Shown here: positions 9,187 to 17,817 of the stretch, piece by piece
Layout of the letters: each line of letters opens with the position of its first letter
Numbering within the stretch: position 1 is the first letter of the stretch
NCBI GenBank assembly: GCA_903840265.1
Contig: CAIMFH010000097.1
Span: 1 to 32,172, forward strand
DNA from: an uncultured Schlesneria sp.
Lineage (GTDB): Bacteria > Planctomycetota > Planctomycetia > Planctomycetales > Planctomycetaceae
Direction: 5' to 3'
DNA length: 32,172 nucleotides
Program-made: the position numbers and the translations under genes
The notes under the pieces: generated by a model
Databases searched by the model: none
What the model was told of the DNA's origin: nothing
The model's input: the letters and a program-made list of their open reading frames with translations, nothing else

Positions 9187-9202
9187 CGAGCTAATTGAAA
9201 AA

Positions 9203-9234
9203 AGGTCGCCCTGCCTTTTGAGACAGGGCGACCT
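9203..9234 (-). terminator. Intrinsic terminator of the VirD4-like gene
   Basis: AGGTCGCCCTG at 9203-9213 pairs perfectly with 9224-9234 (11 bp, 10-base loop). Read on the minus strand, the stem is followed by a run of T from the A-run at 9198-9202, which is a textbook intrinsic terminator 25 bases after the stop of the gene ending at 9259. On the plus strand the same hairpin follows the cupin gene but lacks a T-tail. Confidence 0.85.
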
Positions 9235-9258
9235 CGTTCAAACAGACGGACAGAAGGA

Positions 9259-10563
9259 TCACGAATAGAACTGGTTGTCGTCGTAGTGACCGTCGTAACG
9301 AGGATCAGTCAGGTAGTCTAACCGACGGCTGATGCACTCACCTTGATCTTGCAATAGCAGGAATTGTTCATCGGGCTTCATACCCAGCAGCTTTTCTGGA
9401 GTGCACCCCAGGATCTCGGCCCACTCCTTCGCCATCAGGCTCGTCTTCAGCCCGAATAGCTGCAATGCGCCGGAGTTGTTGATGAATGTCTTCCAACTGG
9501 TGGGATAGGAATGCTGGATCTGCTGCATGTCCTGCCAGAAGGTCCAGATTCGGGCTCCGAATCCGCGACACAAGGTCATGGCCGCGGTCATCACGGGAAA
9601 CGATCCCAGGCTGCCCGCTTCATCGATCAGGAATAACGTCCTCGGATCGGGCATCCGTCGACGCGAGAACACCGCCGTGAACAGCGATGCCAGGATGATC
9701 CGCAACAGCGGCTTATGGCTCTCCAATCGTTCCGGCGGGATGATGATATAGATCGACATCGGCTTGCCGTTGGCGAAATCCTGCAGCGAAAAACTCGATC
9801 TTTCCAGCATTTCAGAGACCCGCTCGCTGTTGAAGGTCTTGATATACGACTGAGCGGTCGCCAGCACGCTCGGTCGAGTTTCTCGCTCCGCCAATTGCAG
9901 GAACGATGCAAATTCCTGGCGGGCCAGTTCGCGCAACTGTTTGCCAACGGTATCCATGATCACCGCCAGGTTATAAACCACATCATCTCCGCAAAGCAGT
10001 CGTCGCATCTCGTTGAAGTTCTGCTTCTCGGGCGGCTGCATCGTGACGAGATAGTTGATGATCGCACTATGCAACCCGCTGGCTGTCGTATCCCAGAACG
10101 GATCACGACCAAATTTGTTTCCTTCCGACAGCATCGACGCCACCATCTGCGAATCGGTGTCGAAGTCGGCCGTCGGAAGCTGAAACATCTCCAGTGGATT
10201 GAATCCGTCGGTGGACTTGTCCACCACTCGAAACGGATCCAGCTTGATCACCTGCTGACCCATCTCGCGACGCCGCCGGTGAGTACATTGGTAGAGTTCC
10301 CCTTTGATGTCGATTGCAACAACTTGACCCGGATATTCCAGCAATGTTGGCACCGCACAACATCGCCCTTTCCCGCTACCCGTTGGTGCGCATGTCAGCA
10401 GATGCGGGCCATCATAGTAGGTGGGATCAATTCGTTTAGGGGGAGGCTGAACGTGCGATGAGAAACCGATGGATCGTCGCATGGCGCGTTGATACCCCAG
10501 CAGAATCTCGTCGCTCGTTGAAACCGGTGAGACGGAGTCGTCCTTGAGAGCAGCAGCGATCAT
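9259..10563 (-). CDS. VirD4/TraG-like type IV coupling ATPase, soluble form
   Basis: The 434-residue protein belongs to the conjugative coupling-protein family, hexameric ATPases that pump DNA or proteins into type IV secretion channels. Walker A is CAPTGSGKGR (Lys65) and Walker B is LFLIDEAGSLG (Asp314, Glu315). VVAIDIKGELY, FNPLEMF and the Gln-rich FWQDMQQIQ strand are also family hallmarks. The usual two N-terminal transmembrane helices are missing: only about 55 residues precede Walker A and they are not hydrophobic. The start at 10563 has AAAGGA upstream; the frame continues further up but without domain features. No relaxase, VirB4 or mating-pair genes lie in the window. Export of DNA or protein, or a different DNA-translocation job, is inference. 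Confidence 0.88.
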   Translation of the reverse strand: MIAAALKDDSVSPVSTSDEILLGYQRAMRRSIGFSSHVQPPPKRIDPTYYDGPHLLTCAPTGSGKGRCCAVPTLLEYPGQVVAIDIKGELYQCTHRRRREMGQQVIKLDPFRVVDKSTDGFNPLEMFQLPTADFDTDSQMVASMLSEGNKFGRDPFWDTTASGLHSAIINYLVTMQPPEKQNFNEMRRLLCGDDVVYNLAVIMDTVGKQLRELARQEFASFLQLAERETRPSVLATAQSYIKTFNSERVSEMLERSSFSLQDFANGKPMSIYIIIPPERLESHKPLLRIILASLFTAVFSRRRMPDPRTLFLIDEAGSLGSFPVMTAAMTLCRGFGARIWTFWQDMQQIQHSYPTSWKTFINNSGALQLFGLKTSLMAKEWAEILGCTPEKLLGMKPDEQFLLLQDQGECISRRLDYLTDPRYDGHYDDNQFYS

Positions 10564-11025
10564 TGGCGCAGTCCTTTCGTGACTGTTGCTTGCGTATCGC
10601 AAGCGGAACAAAGAGAAAACGACCGAACATCGAATGAAGAAAGATGAGCCGACAGGGCTCCAATCACAGGGCATGACCACTTCTTGCGGGCCGTCGAAGA
10701 TTTGCTGACCGGAACGCAAGTTCCAACCGGCAGTCTCTGGCATCCGCGCCCTTCGCAATCCGACGTGAGTTGTTGCTGGCCCGCATCATGTTGGCCGCGT
10801 TCCACGTCACGGCGTTCATTCGAGCTTGCATCGGGAAGGACTCGCCGCACGCTCGATCTCGTTCACTGCAGTCAAACGATGAAGAAACATTAACACCCAT
10901 CGGGATGTGAATGCGAGCAACTGCACCTTGCGGAGATTGACGACTCTGTCAGCGTGAAAAACAAGTTTGTTTTCAGCCAGCTTCTCATGAACGAGCGGCA
11001 GGGCCGACGTGATGAAGAATCGAAG
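10564..11025. other. Intergenic region, no supported gene
   Basis: The 462 bases between the two minus-strand genes contain no gene I can support. A minus-strand frame at 10664-10900 (78 codons) has reasonable codon third positions in its middle but no ribosome-binding site and no recognisable domain. A short stem GGAAC-GCAA-GTTCC lies near 10711. The promoter of the VirD4-like gene is presumably within this stretch. Confidence 0.5.
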
Positions 11026-12795
11026 TTACCGAGGCTTACCCGGACTGGCCTTTCGTTTCGCCGCTGATTTGTGCGATGCGGTGACAGTCTCGACAGCGAA
11101 TGGGACAACTTCCGTCGCCACTTCACGCAGATTGGGAATGCACAGATCTCGGTGAGACTCGACGATTTTCTTTAACTCGCGAGCGGTCAGATCCGGTTGC
11201 GTGTGCAACACAAATGGCCCGCCCGAAGGACGGATCTCATCAGGCAGCCACGAGCTTCGTCCCATCCAGCTTCCGACCAACACGGATCCTTCTTTCAGAG
11301 CGGCTTTTGAGACAACCAGGTTCGTCGTTCCGCTCTGAGCAACTTGATCGACGGTACGCCATTGCAGGTGCCAGACGGTTCCATCCTGATGGCGGATGGG
11401 TCGACCAAATACGCGCATTTGCAGCGGATCGGCAACAGGAATTCCTAGCCCGAGAAACCCTGTGAGATTCCCATTGGAAGTGCATTCCAGGTGTGCCCGC
11501 CCGGCAATCCATGTCCGCTCGCTACCCGAAGTACCCTGCGGGGTATAGTCACTGACGTGATAGCTATACGGAAATCGGGACAGCCAACTCGTCAGTTCCT
11601 CGGCATCTCTCTGAGTAGTCAGCCGCTGCTGAAACGCGAGCTGCAGACATTCTTTGAACATGGACAGAGCCGCATTCTTTTCGAGTCCAATGCCCTCAGA
11701 TTTTTCCACACTCTTCGAAGACAGGCGCTTCGCTTGCGGGAGTACAGCGACAATCATCGGACCTTGACGCTCGCTATCCGGCGGCAGATCGAGCACCTCC
11801 AATCGTTGCTCGTCGACATCGTCCATCAGTTCACGGTACGATAACGTCCAGGCGTCGCTCGCGGCGACTCGAGCGTGAGCTTCCAGCAATGTCGGAACCT
11901 CTTCCATCGTGTCGATGGTGGCTTCGACATCTGCCCATGGCACATCGAAGTATTTGCGGCGCGATGCCAGGGCGACCATGTCTGTCCCGCGCAGCTCGTC
12001 CCAATGATTCAGGGCACGGGCCGCCAGCGGAGCCGCGATATCAGTCCGTGATCGCAACAGACAACATCGCAGCGGCATGCTCGCCGCGAGTTCCGCAGCC
12101 GGAATCTTGGCGACTCGACCTTTTAAGCAACACGCCACGACGGCATCCACGCCTGCCAGCGGCTGATTGCCAAACAGCAGCTCGTCCGAATCCATGATTG
12201 TCTGGACGAACCGAAGTTGGACATCCGGAAACTGCGTGCGGAACTTCTGGCGCACGGCTTCCAGCACGAGTGGCAGCACTCGCATGTTGATCAGGTTCGT
12301 CGTCCCGATGCGGATCGTCACCGGGCGATTGAGCGGCTCGTCCTTGATCAGTGACATCGCCAATCCGTAGTGCTCGCTGGCGGCGGTCAAATGATCACAC
12401 AGTTCTTTGAGCTGTGCTTCGTCGTGCAGCAATCCTTGCGTGATTCGCTCCTGCACGAATTCCTTGCTGACACCCAGCGCCTCGGCCAGTTGCTTGCAGA
12501 ACGAATGGAATCGCGCGGTGCTGGGGTTTTCGTCGTCATCGCCCGTCAATCGCGACTTGCCATTGGCATCGGTCCGAACGGGAAGATGCCCACCCAGGAA
12601 CTTTACGAGATCCGTGCTGGCATTTCGTTTCGATCGATTTCGAAGCGCCGCCTCCAGCATTTGACGCAACTGGTCGCACTTGTAGATCGTGGGACCTTCC
12701 TCTACGGAAGGTCGTCGTTGACGTTTGGCTGGCCCGGTCACGATGGTCACCTGCATGGATCGCGGAGGGGATGAAAGGAATGACGACGCAGCCAC
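11026..12795 (-). CDS. Large protein with LysR-type substrate-binding-like domain
   Basis: This is a 589-residue protein from GTG 12795, or 576 from ATG 12756 (MQVTIVTGPAKRQRR); neither start has a well-spaced ribosome-binding site, so the start is uncertain. Residues of about 35-155 are helical and could include a DNA-binding part (KQLAEALGVSKEFVQERI looks helix-turn-helix-like, which is inference). About 158-380 resembles the periplasmic-binding type-2 fold of LysR-type regulators (VTIRIGTTNLINMRVLPLVL, then FPDVQLRFVQTIMDSDELL). The last 200 residues match nothing I know, and the tail is basic (KSAAKRKASPGKPR). There is no signal peptide. It lies upstream of the VirD4-like gene on the same strand with a 462-base gap. 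It may be a regulator or a DNA-associated protein; function is not established. Confidence 0.75.
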   Translation of the reverse strand: MAASSFLSSPPRSMQVTIVTGPAKRQRRPSVEEGPTIYKCDQLRQMLEAALRNRSKRNASTDLVKFLGGHLPVRTDANGKSRLTGDDDENPSTARFHSFCKQLAEALGVSKEFVQERITQGLLHDEAQLKELCDHLTAASEHYGLAMSLIKDEPLNRPVTIRIGTTNLINMRVLPLVLEAVRQKFRTQFPDVQLRFVQTIMDSDELLFGNQPLAGVDAVVACCLKGRVAKIPAAELAASMPLRCCLLRSRTDIAAPLAARALNHWDELRGTDMVALASRRKYFDVPWADVEATIDTMEEVPTLLEAHARVAASDAWTLSYRELMDDVDEQRLEVLDLPPDSERQGPMIVAVLPQAKRLSSKSVEKSEGIGLEKNAALSMFKECLQLAFQQRLTTQRDAEELTSWLSRFPYSYHVSDYTPQGTSGSERTWIAGRAHLECTSNGNLTGFLGLGIPVADPLQMRVFGRPIRHQDGTVWHLQWRTVDQVAQSGTTNLVVSKAALKEGSVLVGSWMGRSSWLPDEIRPSGGPFVLHTQPDLTARELKKIVESHRDLCIPNLREVATEVVPFAVETVTASHKSAAKRKASPGKPR

Positions 12796-12816
12796 TCCTT
12801 CGTTTCCTGCCTGATC

Positions 12817-13446
12817 CTACTTCAGTGGCTTGATTCGAATGTTCCGAAATTCGACCTTCATCGGTCCTCCGCTATGAACTTGCAGAGCGATAATTCCAGA
12901 ACGAGCGATCTCGGCATCCGGTTCACGATAATCGACCGTGGTGACGCCATTCATCTTCAGAATAAGATGATCGCCTTCGGCGCGAATCGTGTACTGATTC
13001 CAGTCGCCTTTCTTGAGCGTTCCTTCGAACTCTGCTGGAGCTTTGACAAGAATCTTGTTGCGACGCGATTCGTCGTACAGGCATCCCCAATAGTTTTCGC
13101 CCAGATCCGCTTGATAGCCCGAAACTTCCGTGCTGTTCGGAACTTTCTTCGTGCGGAACTGCACGCCCGAGTTACCGACGCCATCCTTCATGCGAAATTC
13201 GAGCTTCAACTCGAAGTCGCCGAACTCTTCCTTGGTGCAGAGGAATTGGTTGTGCTTGATTCCGGGTGAATCACCGACAATGTGGTTGTCTGCGACTTTC
13301 CACAGCGTGGTATCGCCATCCCAGCCTTCCAGATCTTTGCCGTTGAACAGCGATCGAAATCCATCATCATCGGCTGCCCAGCTTGAAGCGGACAGAACCG
13401 CAGCGACGGCCAACAGGAACATGAACGCAATTCGACCTGGCAACAT
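12817..13446 (-). CDS. Secreted DUF1080 (3-keto-disaccharide hydrolase-like) protein
   Basis: The 209-residue protein has a signal peptide (MLPGRIAFMFLLAVAAVL, cleaved near SSWAAD at about 25) followed by a single DUF1080 domain. Hallmarks are SLFNGKDLEGW (32-42), FGDFELKLEFRM, NSGVQFRTKK and the closing GGPMKVEFRNIRIKPL. The fold is concanavalin-like; some DUF1080 proteins have been described as 3-keto-disaccharide hydrolases acting after sugar oxidation. It is exported to the periplasm or outside. The start at 13446 was chosen from the signal peptide; the frame extends 58 codons further up without sense. It is divergent from the sulfatase gene with about 210 bases between, so the two may share control. 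Confidence 0.92.
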   Translation of the reverse strand: MLPGRIAFMFLLAVAAVLSASSWAADDDGFRSLFNGKDLEGWDGDTTLWKVADNHIVGDSPGIKHNQFLCTKEEFGDFELKLEFRMKDGVGNSGVQFRTKKVPNSTEVSGYQADLGENYWGCLYDESRRNKILVKAPAEFEGTLKKGDWNQYTIRAEGDHLILKMNGVTTVDYREPDAEIARSGIIALQVHSGGPMKVEFRNIRIKPLK

Positions 13447-13656
13447 CGTGTAACTCCACAGAAGTGTGCGTTTGAACGTGTCTCCGAAGTTTACGACTAA
13501 CTGGCGCTGTTTGCCATAAGTCTCTTCAAAGTAGACAGCAGCCTCGGCACACAGAGTGTGCCTTTTACATTTCGATGGCGATGTTGCGACGTATCGACTC
13601 GCCGAACATACTGCGATCATGAGGAATCCCGTTCACTTCACTACAAGGCAACAATC

Positions 13657-15033
13657 ATGTCGCGCTCGTGGTTGCTGGCGTTCTATGGCCTTTTGTTCCT
13701 CGCGACGACGACACTTCGCGCCGCAGAGCCAGACAAGACCAACTTCGTTGTGATCCTGTGCGATGATCTTGGTTACAGTGACTTGGGATGTTTCGGCCAC
13801 CCCAAAATCAAGACACCTCACCTTGATAAGCTGGCTACTGACGGGATGCGGCTAACCGATTGCTATGCCGGTGCGCCAGTTTGCTCACCTTCACGCGCCG
13901 GATTGTTGACCGGTCGGATCCCAAACCGCGTTGGCATTTACGATTGGATCCCGCAGAAAAGCCCAATGCATCTACGAGCCAGCGAAGTCACTGTGGCGAC
14001 GCTATTGAAGCAGGCCGGCTACCAGACCTGCCACGTCGGCAAGTGGCACTGCAATGGAATGTTTAATTCGGCCGAGCAACCACAGCCCGGCGACCACGGC
14101 TACGATCACTGGTTCGCGACGCAAAACAACGCGGCCCCGACGCATAAGAACCCGACGAACTTTGTTCGCAATGGCAAACGTGTCGGACCGACCGACGGCT
14201 ACTCCAGTCAGGTCATCGTCGATGAAGCAATGTCATGGCTGACTCAACGCGATCAATCGAAGCCGTTTCTGCTGATGGTCTGGTTGCATTCCCCGCATGA
14301 AACAATTGCGACCGCCAGTTCGTTCGTCGAACCTTATCTGGCCGCGGCGGAAACTGCGGAGCAAGCCGAGTATTTTGGCAACGTCTCGCAAGTCGATCAC
14401 GAAGTGGGACGCCTGCTGAAATCACTGGATGACGGCGGCCTACGAGAGAACTCACTGGTGTTCTTCAGCAGTGACAACGGACCGGAAACGCTCAATCGTT
14501 ACAAGGGGTCCGAACGCAGCTATGGCTCGCGTCAGCCGCTGCGCGGGGTGAAGCTGCATCTGTACGAAGGCGGCATCCGCGTTCCTGGCATTGTGCGATG
14601 GCCACAACGGATCAAACCAGGACAGACATCTCACGAACCTGTCGCCAGCTATGATCTGCTACCGACTTTCTGTGCAATCGCTGGAGTCACACCCCCCGTA
14701 GATCGAGCATTAGATGGAAGTAGCCTGCTACCATTGTTGAACGGAGAACCCGTCAATCGTGCTAAGCCGCTGTACTGGCAATACGACCGCGCGATCGGAG
14801 GGCCGAACCGCGTTGCCTTGCGTGACGGCGACTGGAAGTTGCTGGCCGACGCGGGCCTGTCAAAGTTCGAGCTCTACAACCTCAAGACAGATTTCTCCGA
14901 AACCCGCAACCGGGCCGCAAGCGAACCCGCAAAACTGGACGAATTGGCCGCCAAGATGCGACTGCTGCATGCAGAAATCAAAGCGGAGGGGCCCACGTGG
15001 CCTGAGGGACCGGGCACACAAAACCAGAAATGA
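13657..15033 (+). CDS. Secreted arylsulfatase-type sulfatase
   Basis: The 458-residue protein removes sulfate esters, probably from polysaccharides. A signal peptide (about 1-23) precedes a sulfatase domain. The CSPSR motif at 76-80 followed by AGLLTGR is the formylglycine signature, Cys76 being the residue converted by a formylglycine-generating enzyme. Metal and substrate residues are visible as Asp36-Asp37 (CDDLGY), Lys129 and His131 (HVGKWHC), His211 and Asp273-Asn274 (SSDNGPE). Length is normal for the family. ATG 13657 was chosen from the signal peptide; the frame runs open further up. It is divergent from the DUF1080 gene. The natural substrate cannot be told from sequence, although planctomycetes keep many sulfatases for algal or mucin-like glycans. 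Confidence 0.96.
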   Translation: MSRSWLLAFYGLLFLATTTLRAAEPDKTNFVVILCDDLGYSDLGCFGHPKIKTPHLDKLATDGMRLTDCYAGAPVCSPSRAGLLTGRIPNRVGIYDWIPQKSPMHLRASEVTVATLLKQAGYQTCHVGKWHCNGMFNSAEQPQPGDHGYDHWFATQNNAAPTHKNPTNFVRNGKRVGPTDGYSSQVIVDEAMSWLTQRDQSKPFLLMVWLHSPHETIATASSFVEPYLAAAETAEQAEYFGNVSQVDHEVGRLLKSLDDGGLRENSLVFFSSDNGPETLNRYKGSERSYGSRQPLRGVKLHLYEGGIRVPGIVRWPQRIKPGQTSHEPVASYDLLPTFCAIAGVTPPVDRALDGSSLLPLLNGEPVNRAKPLYWQYDRAIGGPNRVALRDGDWKLLADAGLSKFELYNLKTDFSETRNRAASEPAKLDELAAKMRLLHAEIKAEGPTWPEGPGTQNQK

Positions 15034-15167
15034 CTGATTGTCTGCCGGTCGTTGGTCTGTGCGTCATCTCCCTGTCGCGCTTTCCACTGCTGGTGAAGAA
15101 GACCGACAACGTGCTGTTTCCTCGAACAGTACCCGAAACGACTCGCACTCAGGAATGACAATCGCCG

Positions 15168-16697
15168 ATGACGCACCCTGCCCTGCTTCCCGACGATGAA
15201 GCCAATGCCCGTCTGACCGAATTAGTCGCTCCCTCGAATTGGACGAATCCGACACCGACCGGTCGCTATCACCTCGTTGTGGTCGGAGCGGGACCGGCAG
15301 GCTTGCTGACAGCCGCCCGGGCCGCGGAGTGCGGTGCAAAAGTTGCCTTGATCGAACGCGATTTGATGGGGGGCGACTGCCTGAACGTCGGCTGCGTTCC
15401 CTCGAAAGCGCTGATTGCGGCTGCCCGCGCCGCCGCGGCCGTCCGGCAAGCGGCCCAATTCGGCATTCACACGACTCCGCCCGAACCAGACTTTGCCGCG
15501 ATTATGCAGCGGCTACGACGATTACGATCCGAGATCGCTCGCGACGATTCGGTCGCTCGATTTACGGGTTTGGGAGTCGACGTCTTTCTGGGAAGCGGCA
15601 AGTTCTCGGGGCCGGACTCCATCGAAGTCGGTGGCCAGACCTTGAGATTCAAGCGAGCTGTCATTGCCACCGGGGCCCGAGCGACGAAGCCAGAGATTCC
15701 CGGCCTCGCCGACGTCGGGTATCTCACCAATGAGACGGTCTTTTCGTTGACCGACCTTCCGAAACGGCTGGCCGTCATCGGTGGCGGACCAATCGGTTGT
15801 GAGATGGCACAGGCATTCGCTCGACTGGGCTCGCAGGTGACCCTCATCGAGCGAACAGACCAGTTGCTTGGTCGAGAAGACGGCGCCGCCGCCACGATCA
15901 TTCAAGCCGCCCTGGAACGAGACGGCGTTCGAGTTCTTATCGAAACCGCAGTGAATCAAGTCCATCGGGGGGAATCAAAGCTGGACCGAACACTGGAACT
16001 GATACATCCAGAAACCGCGGTCGTGAAGCTGAGCGTCACCGTCGACCAAATCCTCGTCGGAGCGGGTCGAACACCGAATGTCGAAGGGCTAAATTTAGCG
16101 GCCGTTGGCGTCGCGTTCGATGCCCGTCACGGAGTCACCGTTAACGATCAATTGCGTACGACTAATCCAACGATATTTGCCGCAGGCGATGTCTGTTCGC
16201 CGTTCAAATTCACTCATGCCGCTGATTTCATGGCGCGAATTGTGGTTCAAAATGCCCTCTTTCGCGGACAGGCCAAAGCCAGCGCGTTGACGATTCCCTG
16301 GTGTACCTATACCAGTCCCGAACTGGCTCAGGTCGGCCTGACCGAACAGACCGCTTATCAGCACGGCATCGCGATACAGACGTTTAAACAATCGTTGGAA
16401 CAGGTCGATCGCGCCATCCTGGAAGGAGCCACCGAGGGGTTCGTGAAGATTCACGTCAAGGCCGGGACTGACAAGATCGTTGGAGCGACCATCGTCGCTG
16501 AGCACGCCGGAGAAATGATCGGCGAAATTGTTCTAGCGATGTCCAACCATATTGGCCTGAAGCGTTTGGCGAGCACCATCCACCCCTACCCCACGGTCGC
16601 AGAAGCCATTCGTAAATGCGGCGACAGCTATAACAAGACTCGGCTGACACCGCTCGTGAAGTCATTGTTCAGTAAATGGCTGGCTTGGACGCGTTAG
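15168..16697 (+). CDS. MerA-like FAD/NAD(P) disulfide oxidoreductase
   Basis: The 509-residue flavoprotein belongs to the dihydrolipoamide dehydrogenase/mercuric reductase family. It shows the FAD-binding VVVGAGPAGLL (about 37-47), the redox pair in CLNVGCVPSK (Cys71, Cys76), the NAD(P)-binding VIGGGPIGCEMAQAFARLGS, the second FAD motif TIFAAGDVC, and the dimerisation-domain base HPYPTVAE (His472, Glu479). It has no N-terminal heavy-metal domain and no C-terminal Cys pair, both needed by true MerA, so mercury reduction is unlikely. It lacks E3 partners as well. A roughly 30-residue N-terminal extension precedes the fold. ATG 15168 has AGGA upstream at a long spacing. Substrate unknown; a cytoplasmic quinone or thiol reductase is a reasonable guess. 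Confidence 0.93.
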   Translation: MTHPALLPDDEANARLTELVAPSNWTNPTPTGRYHLVVVGAGPAGLLTAARAAECGAKVALIERDLMGGDCLNVGCVPSKALIAAARAAAAVRQAAQFGIHTTPPEPDFAAIMQRLRRLRSEIARDDSVARFTGLGVDVFLGSGKFSGPDSIEVGGQTLRFKRAVIATGARATKPEIPGLADVGYLTNETVFSLTDLPKRLAVIGGGPIGCEMAQAFARLGSQVTLIERTDQLLGREDGAAATIIQAALERDGVRVLIETAVNQVHRGESKLDRTLELIHPETAVVKLSVTVDQILVGAGRTPNVEGLNLAAVGVAFDARHGVTVNDQLRTTNPTIFAAGDVCSPFKFTHAADFMARIVVQNALFRGQAKASALTIPWCTYTSPELAQVGLTEQTAYQHGIAIQTFKQSLEQVDRAILEGATEGFVKIHVKAGTDKIVGATIVAEHAGEMIGEIVLAMSNHIGLKRLASTIHPYPTVAEAIRKCGDSYNKTRLTPLVKSLFSKWLAWTR

Positions 16698-16805
16698 TTG
16701 CTTCCGCAAATTCTAGAGCGTATCCCACCTAACTGTGGCGTCTCGCGAGCGAAAGCCCACTGTGTCTAACCCATGCTTCAACCCGACACGAAAGTGCGAC
16801 CCGCA

Positions 16806-17678
16806 CTAAGAACTCGCGCGCACATGCTGCTCCGCGATCGCAGTGAATCCCGATGACGATTCGCTGCGCATGACCGACAGTGCTCGGGGAGGGTCGCAGT
16901 AAGGACAGACTTCGCTGTAGATCACCTTACTGCACTTCGCGCATTCATGAACCCCATACACGGGCATCTCGGTGGCGACGCGTTTGTGGATGAAGAATCC
17001 GAAGACAAAGATCGTGAAGGCAGCCATGATCACCGTCGGGGCAAGCTGGTGAGCTCCGAACAGCACGAACAATGTCACGATGATCGATACGCAGCAGATC
17101 GAATAGAGAGCGACATCCGTCATCCGGGCGCGATTGTATTGCGCGGCAGCCAAGTCATCGTTCAGGCGTCGCCCCAAGATATTTCTTAGGACTTCGATCT
17201 TATGATCTTCGATCGATTTCGCGGCGGTGCTTGCACCCACGGCCCTCAACAATCTCTGTGCACTGTCATGCACGCGATAGCTGTCGTCGTCGTTAAATTG
17301 ATCCTGATGGGCCCAGCGATTGCGAAATTCTCGCAATTCACTGACCAGGCTGCGTTCGGCCAACCCAAGTTTGTTGCGAAAGACGGAATTCCACTGGTCC
17401 CACATCACGGTCAATAGCGCCTGAGCATCCCACTTGCCGCTTAGCATCGCGGTCGTGGAATGGCCGCGAAACGAAGTGCGCGCAGTTTCTTCCCAGTTCG
17501 GCCCGTAGGCGTGATGCATTTCCTGTTCAAAGAACGGAAGTAGCCCGCTGGTGAGCGAGGCTAAGACGACTCCGATTCTTTGCTGGTTGCTTTGCACGAT
17601 GACCTCGCGCAGCAAGTGGATCACGCGGCCCGCGTGCAGCCCACCAACTGGCATCATGCATTCTAGATAGGCAACCAC
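16806..17678 (-). CDS. Swt1-type HEPN domain, transmembrane, zinc-ribbon protein
   Basis: This is a 290-residue protein from GTG 17678 (283 or 282 from the ATG pair at 17657/17654; start uncertain). Residues of about 15-150 fit the Swt1-family HEPN domain: VMWDQWNSVFRNKLGLAERS followed by LVSELREFRNRWAHQ, which contains the RNase-type R-x4-H motif (Arg119, His124). Two hydrophobic helices follow (about 186-207 and 213-231), then a CxxC...CxxC zinc-ribbon (Cys246, Cys249, Cys258, Cys261) and a short tail. HEPN domains are often RNases in toxin, defence or RNA-processing proteins; here the domain would be tied to the membrane on the cytoplasmic side. It is convergent with the flavoprotein gene, and no partner gene is adjacent. 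Confidence 0.82.
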   Translation of the reverse strand: MVAYLECMMPVGGLHAGRVIHLLREVIVQSNQQRIGVVLASLTSGLLPFFEQEMHHAYGPNWEETARTSFRGHSTTAMLSGKWDAQALLTVMWDQWNSVFRNKLGLAERSLVSELREFRNRWAHQDQFNDDDSYRVHDSAQRLLRAVGASTAAKSIEDHKIEVLRNILGRRLNDDLAAAQYNRARMTDVALYSICCVSIIVTLFVLFGAHQLAPTVIMAAFTIFVFGFFIHKRVATEMPVYGVHECAKCSKVIYSEVCPYCDPPRALSVMRSESSSGFTAIAEQHVRASS

Positions 17679-17817
17679 GGCAAACTGTATGGGCCTTCTG
17701 CTCGCCAGACGCGGTTTTTTCGACTCATAAATTACGGGCCTGAAAAATCGACCGAGCCAGTAGAACCGTCACAATCGTGACTCGCGCGAGCCAACTGGGT
17801 TCAGAGCAGAAAACTCG

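Noticed and set aside
9715-10461. 248-codon plus-strand frame opposite the VirD4-like gene
   Set aside because: It is the antisense shadow of a gene with intact Walker motifs; it has no domain features of its own.
10664-10900. 78-codon minus-strand frame upstream of the VirD4-like gene
   Set aside because: Codon third positions look acceptable in part, but there is no ribosome-binding site, no domain and no conserved feature to support it.
15168-16697. Annotation as true mercuric reductase
   Set aside because: No N-terminal metal-binding domain and no C-terminal cysteine pair.
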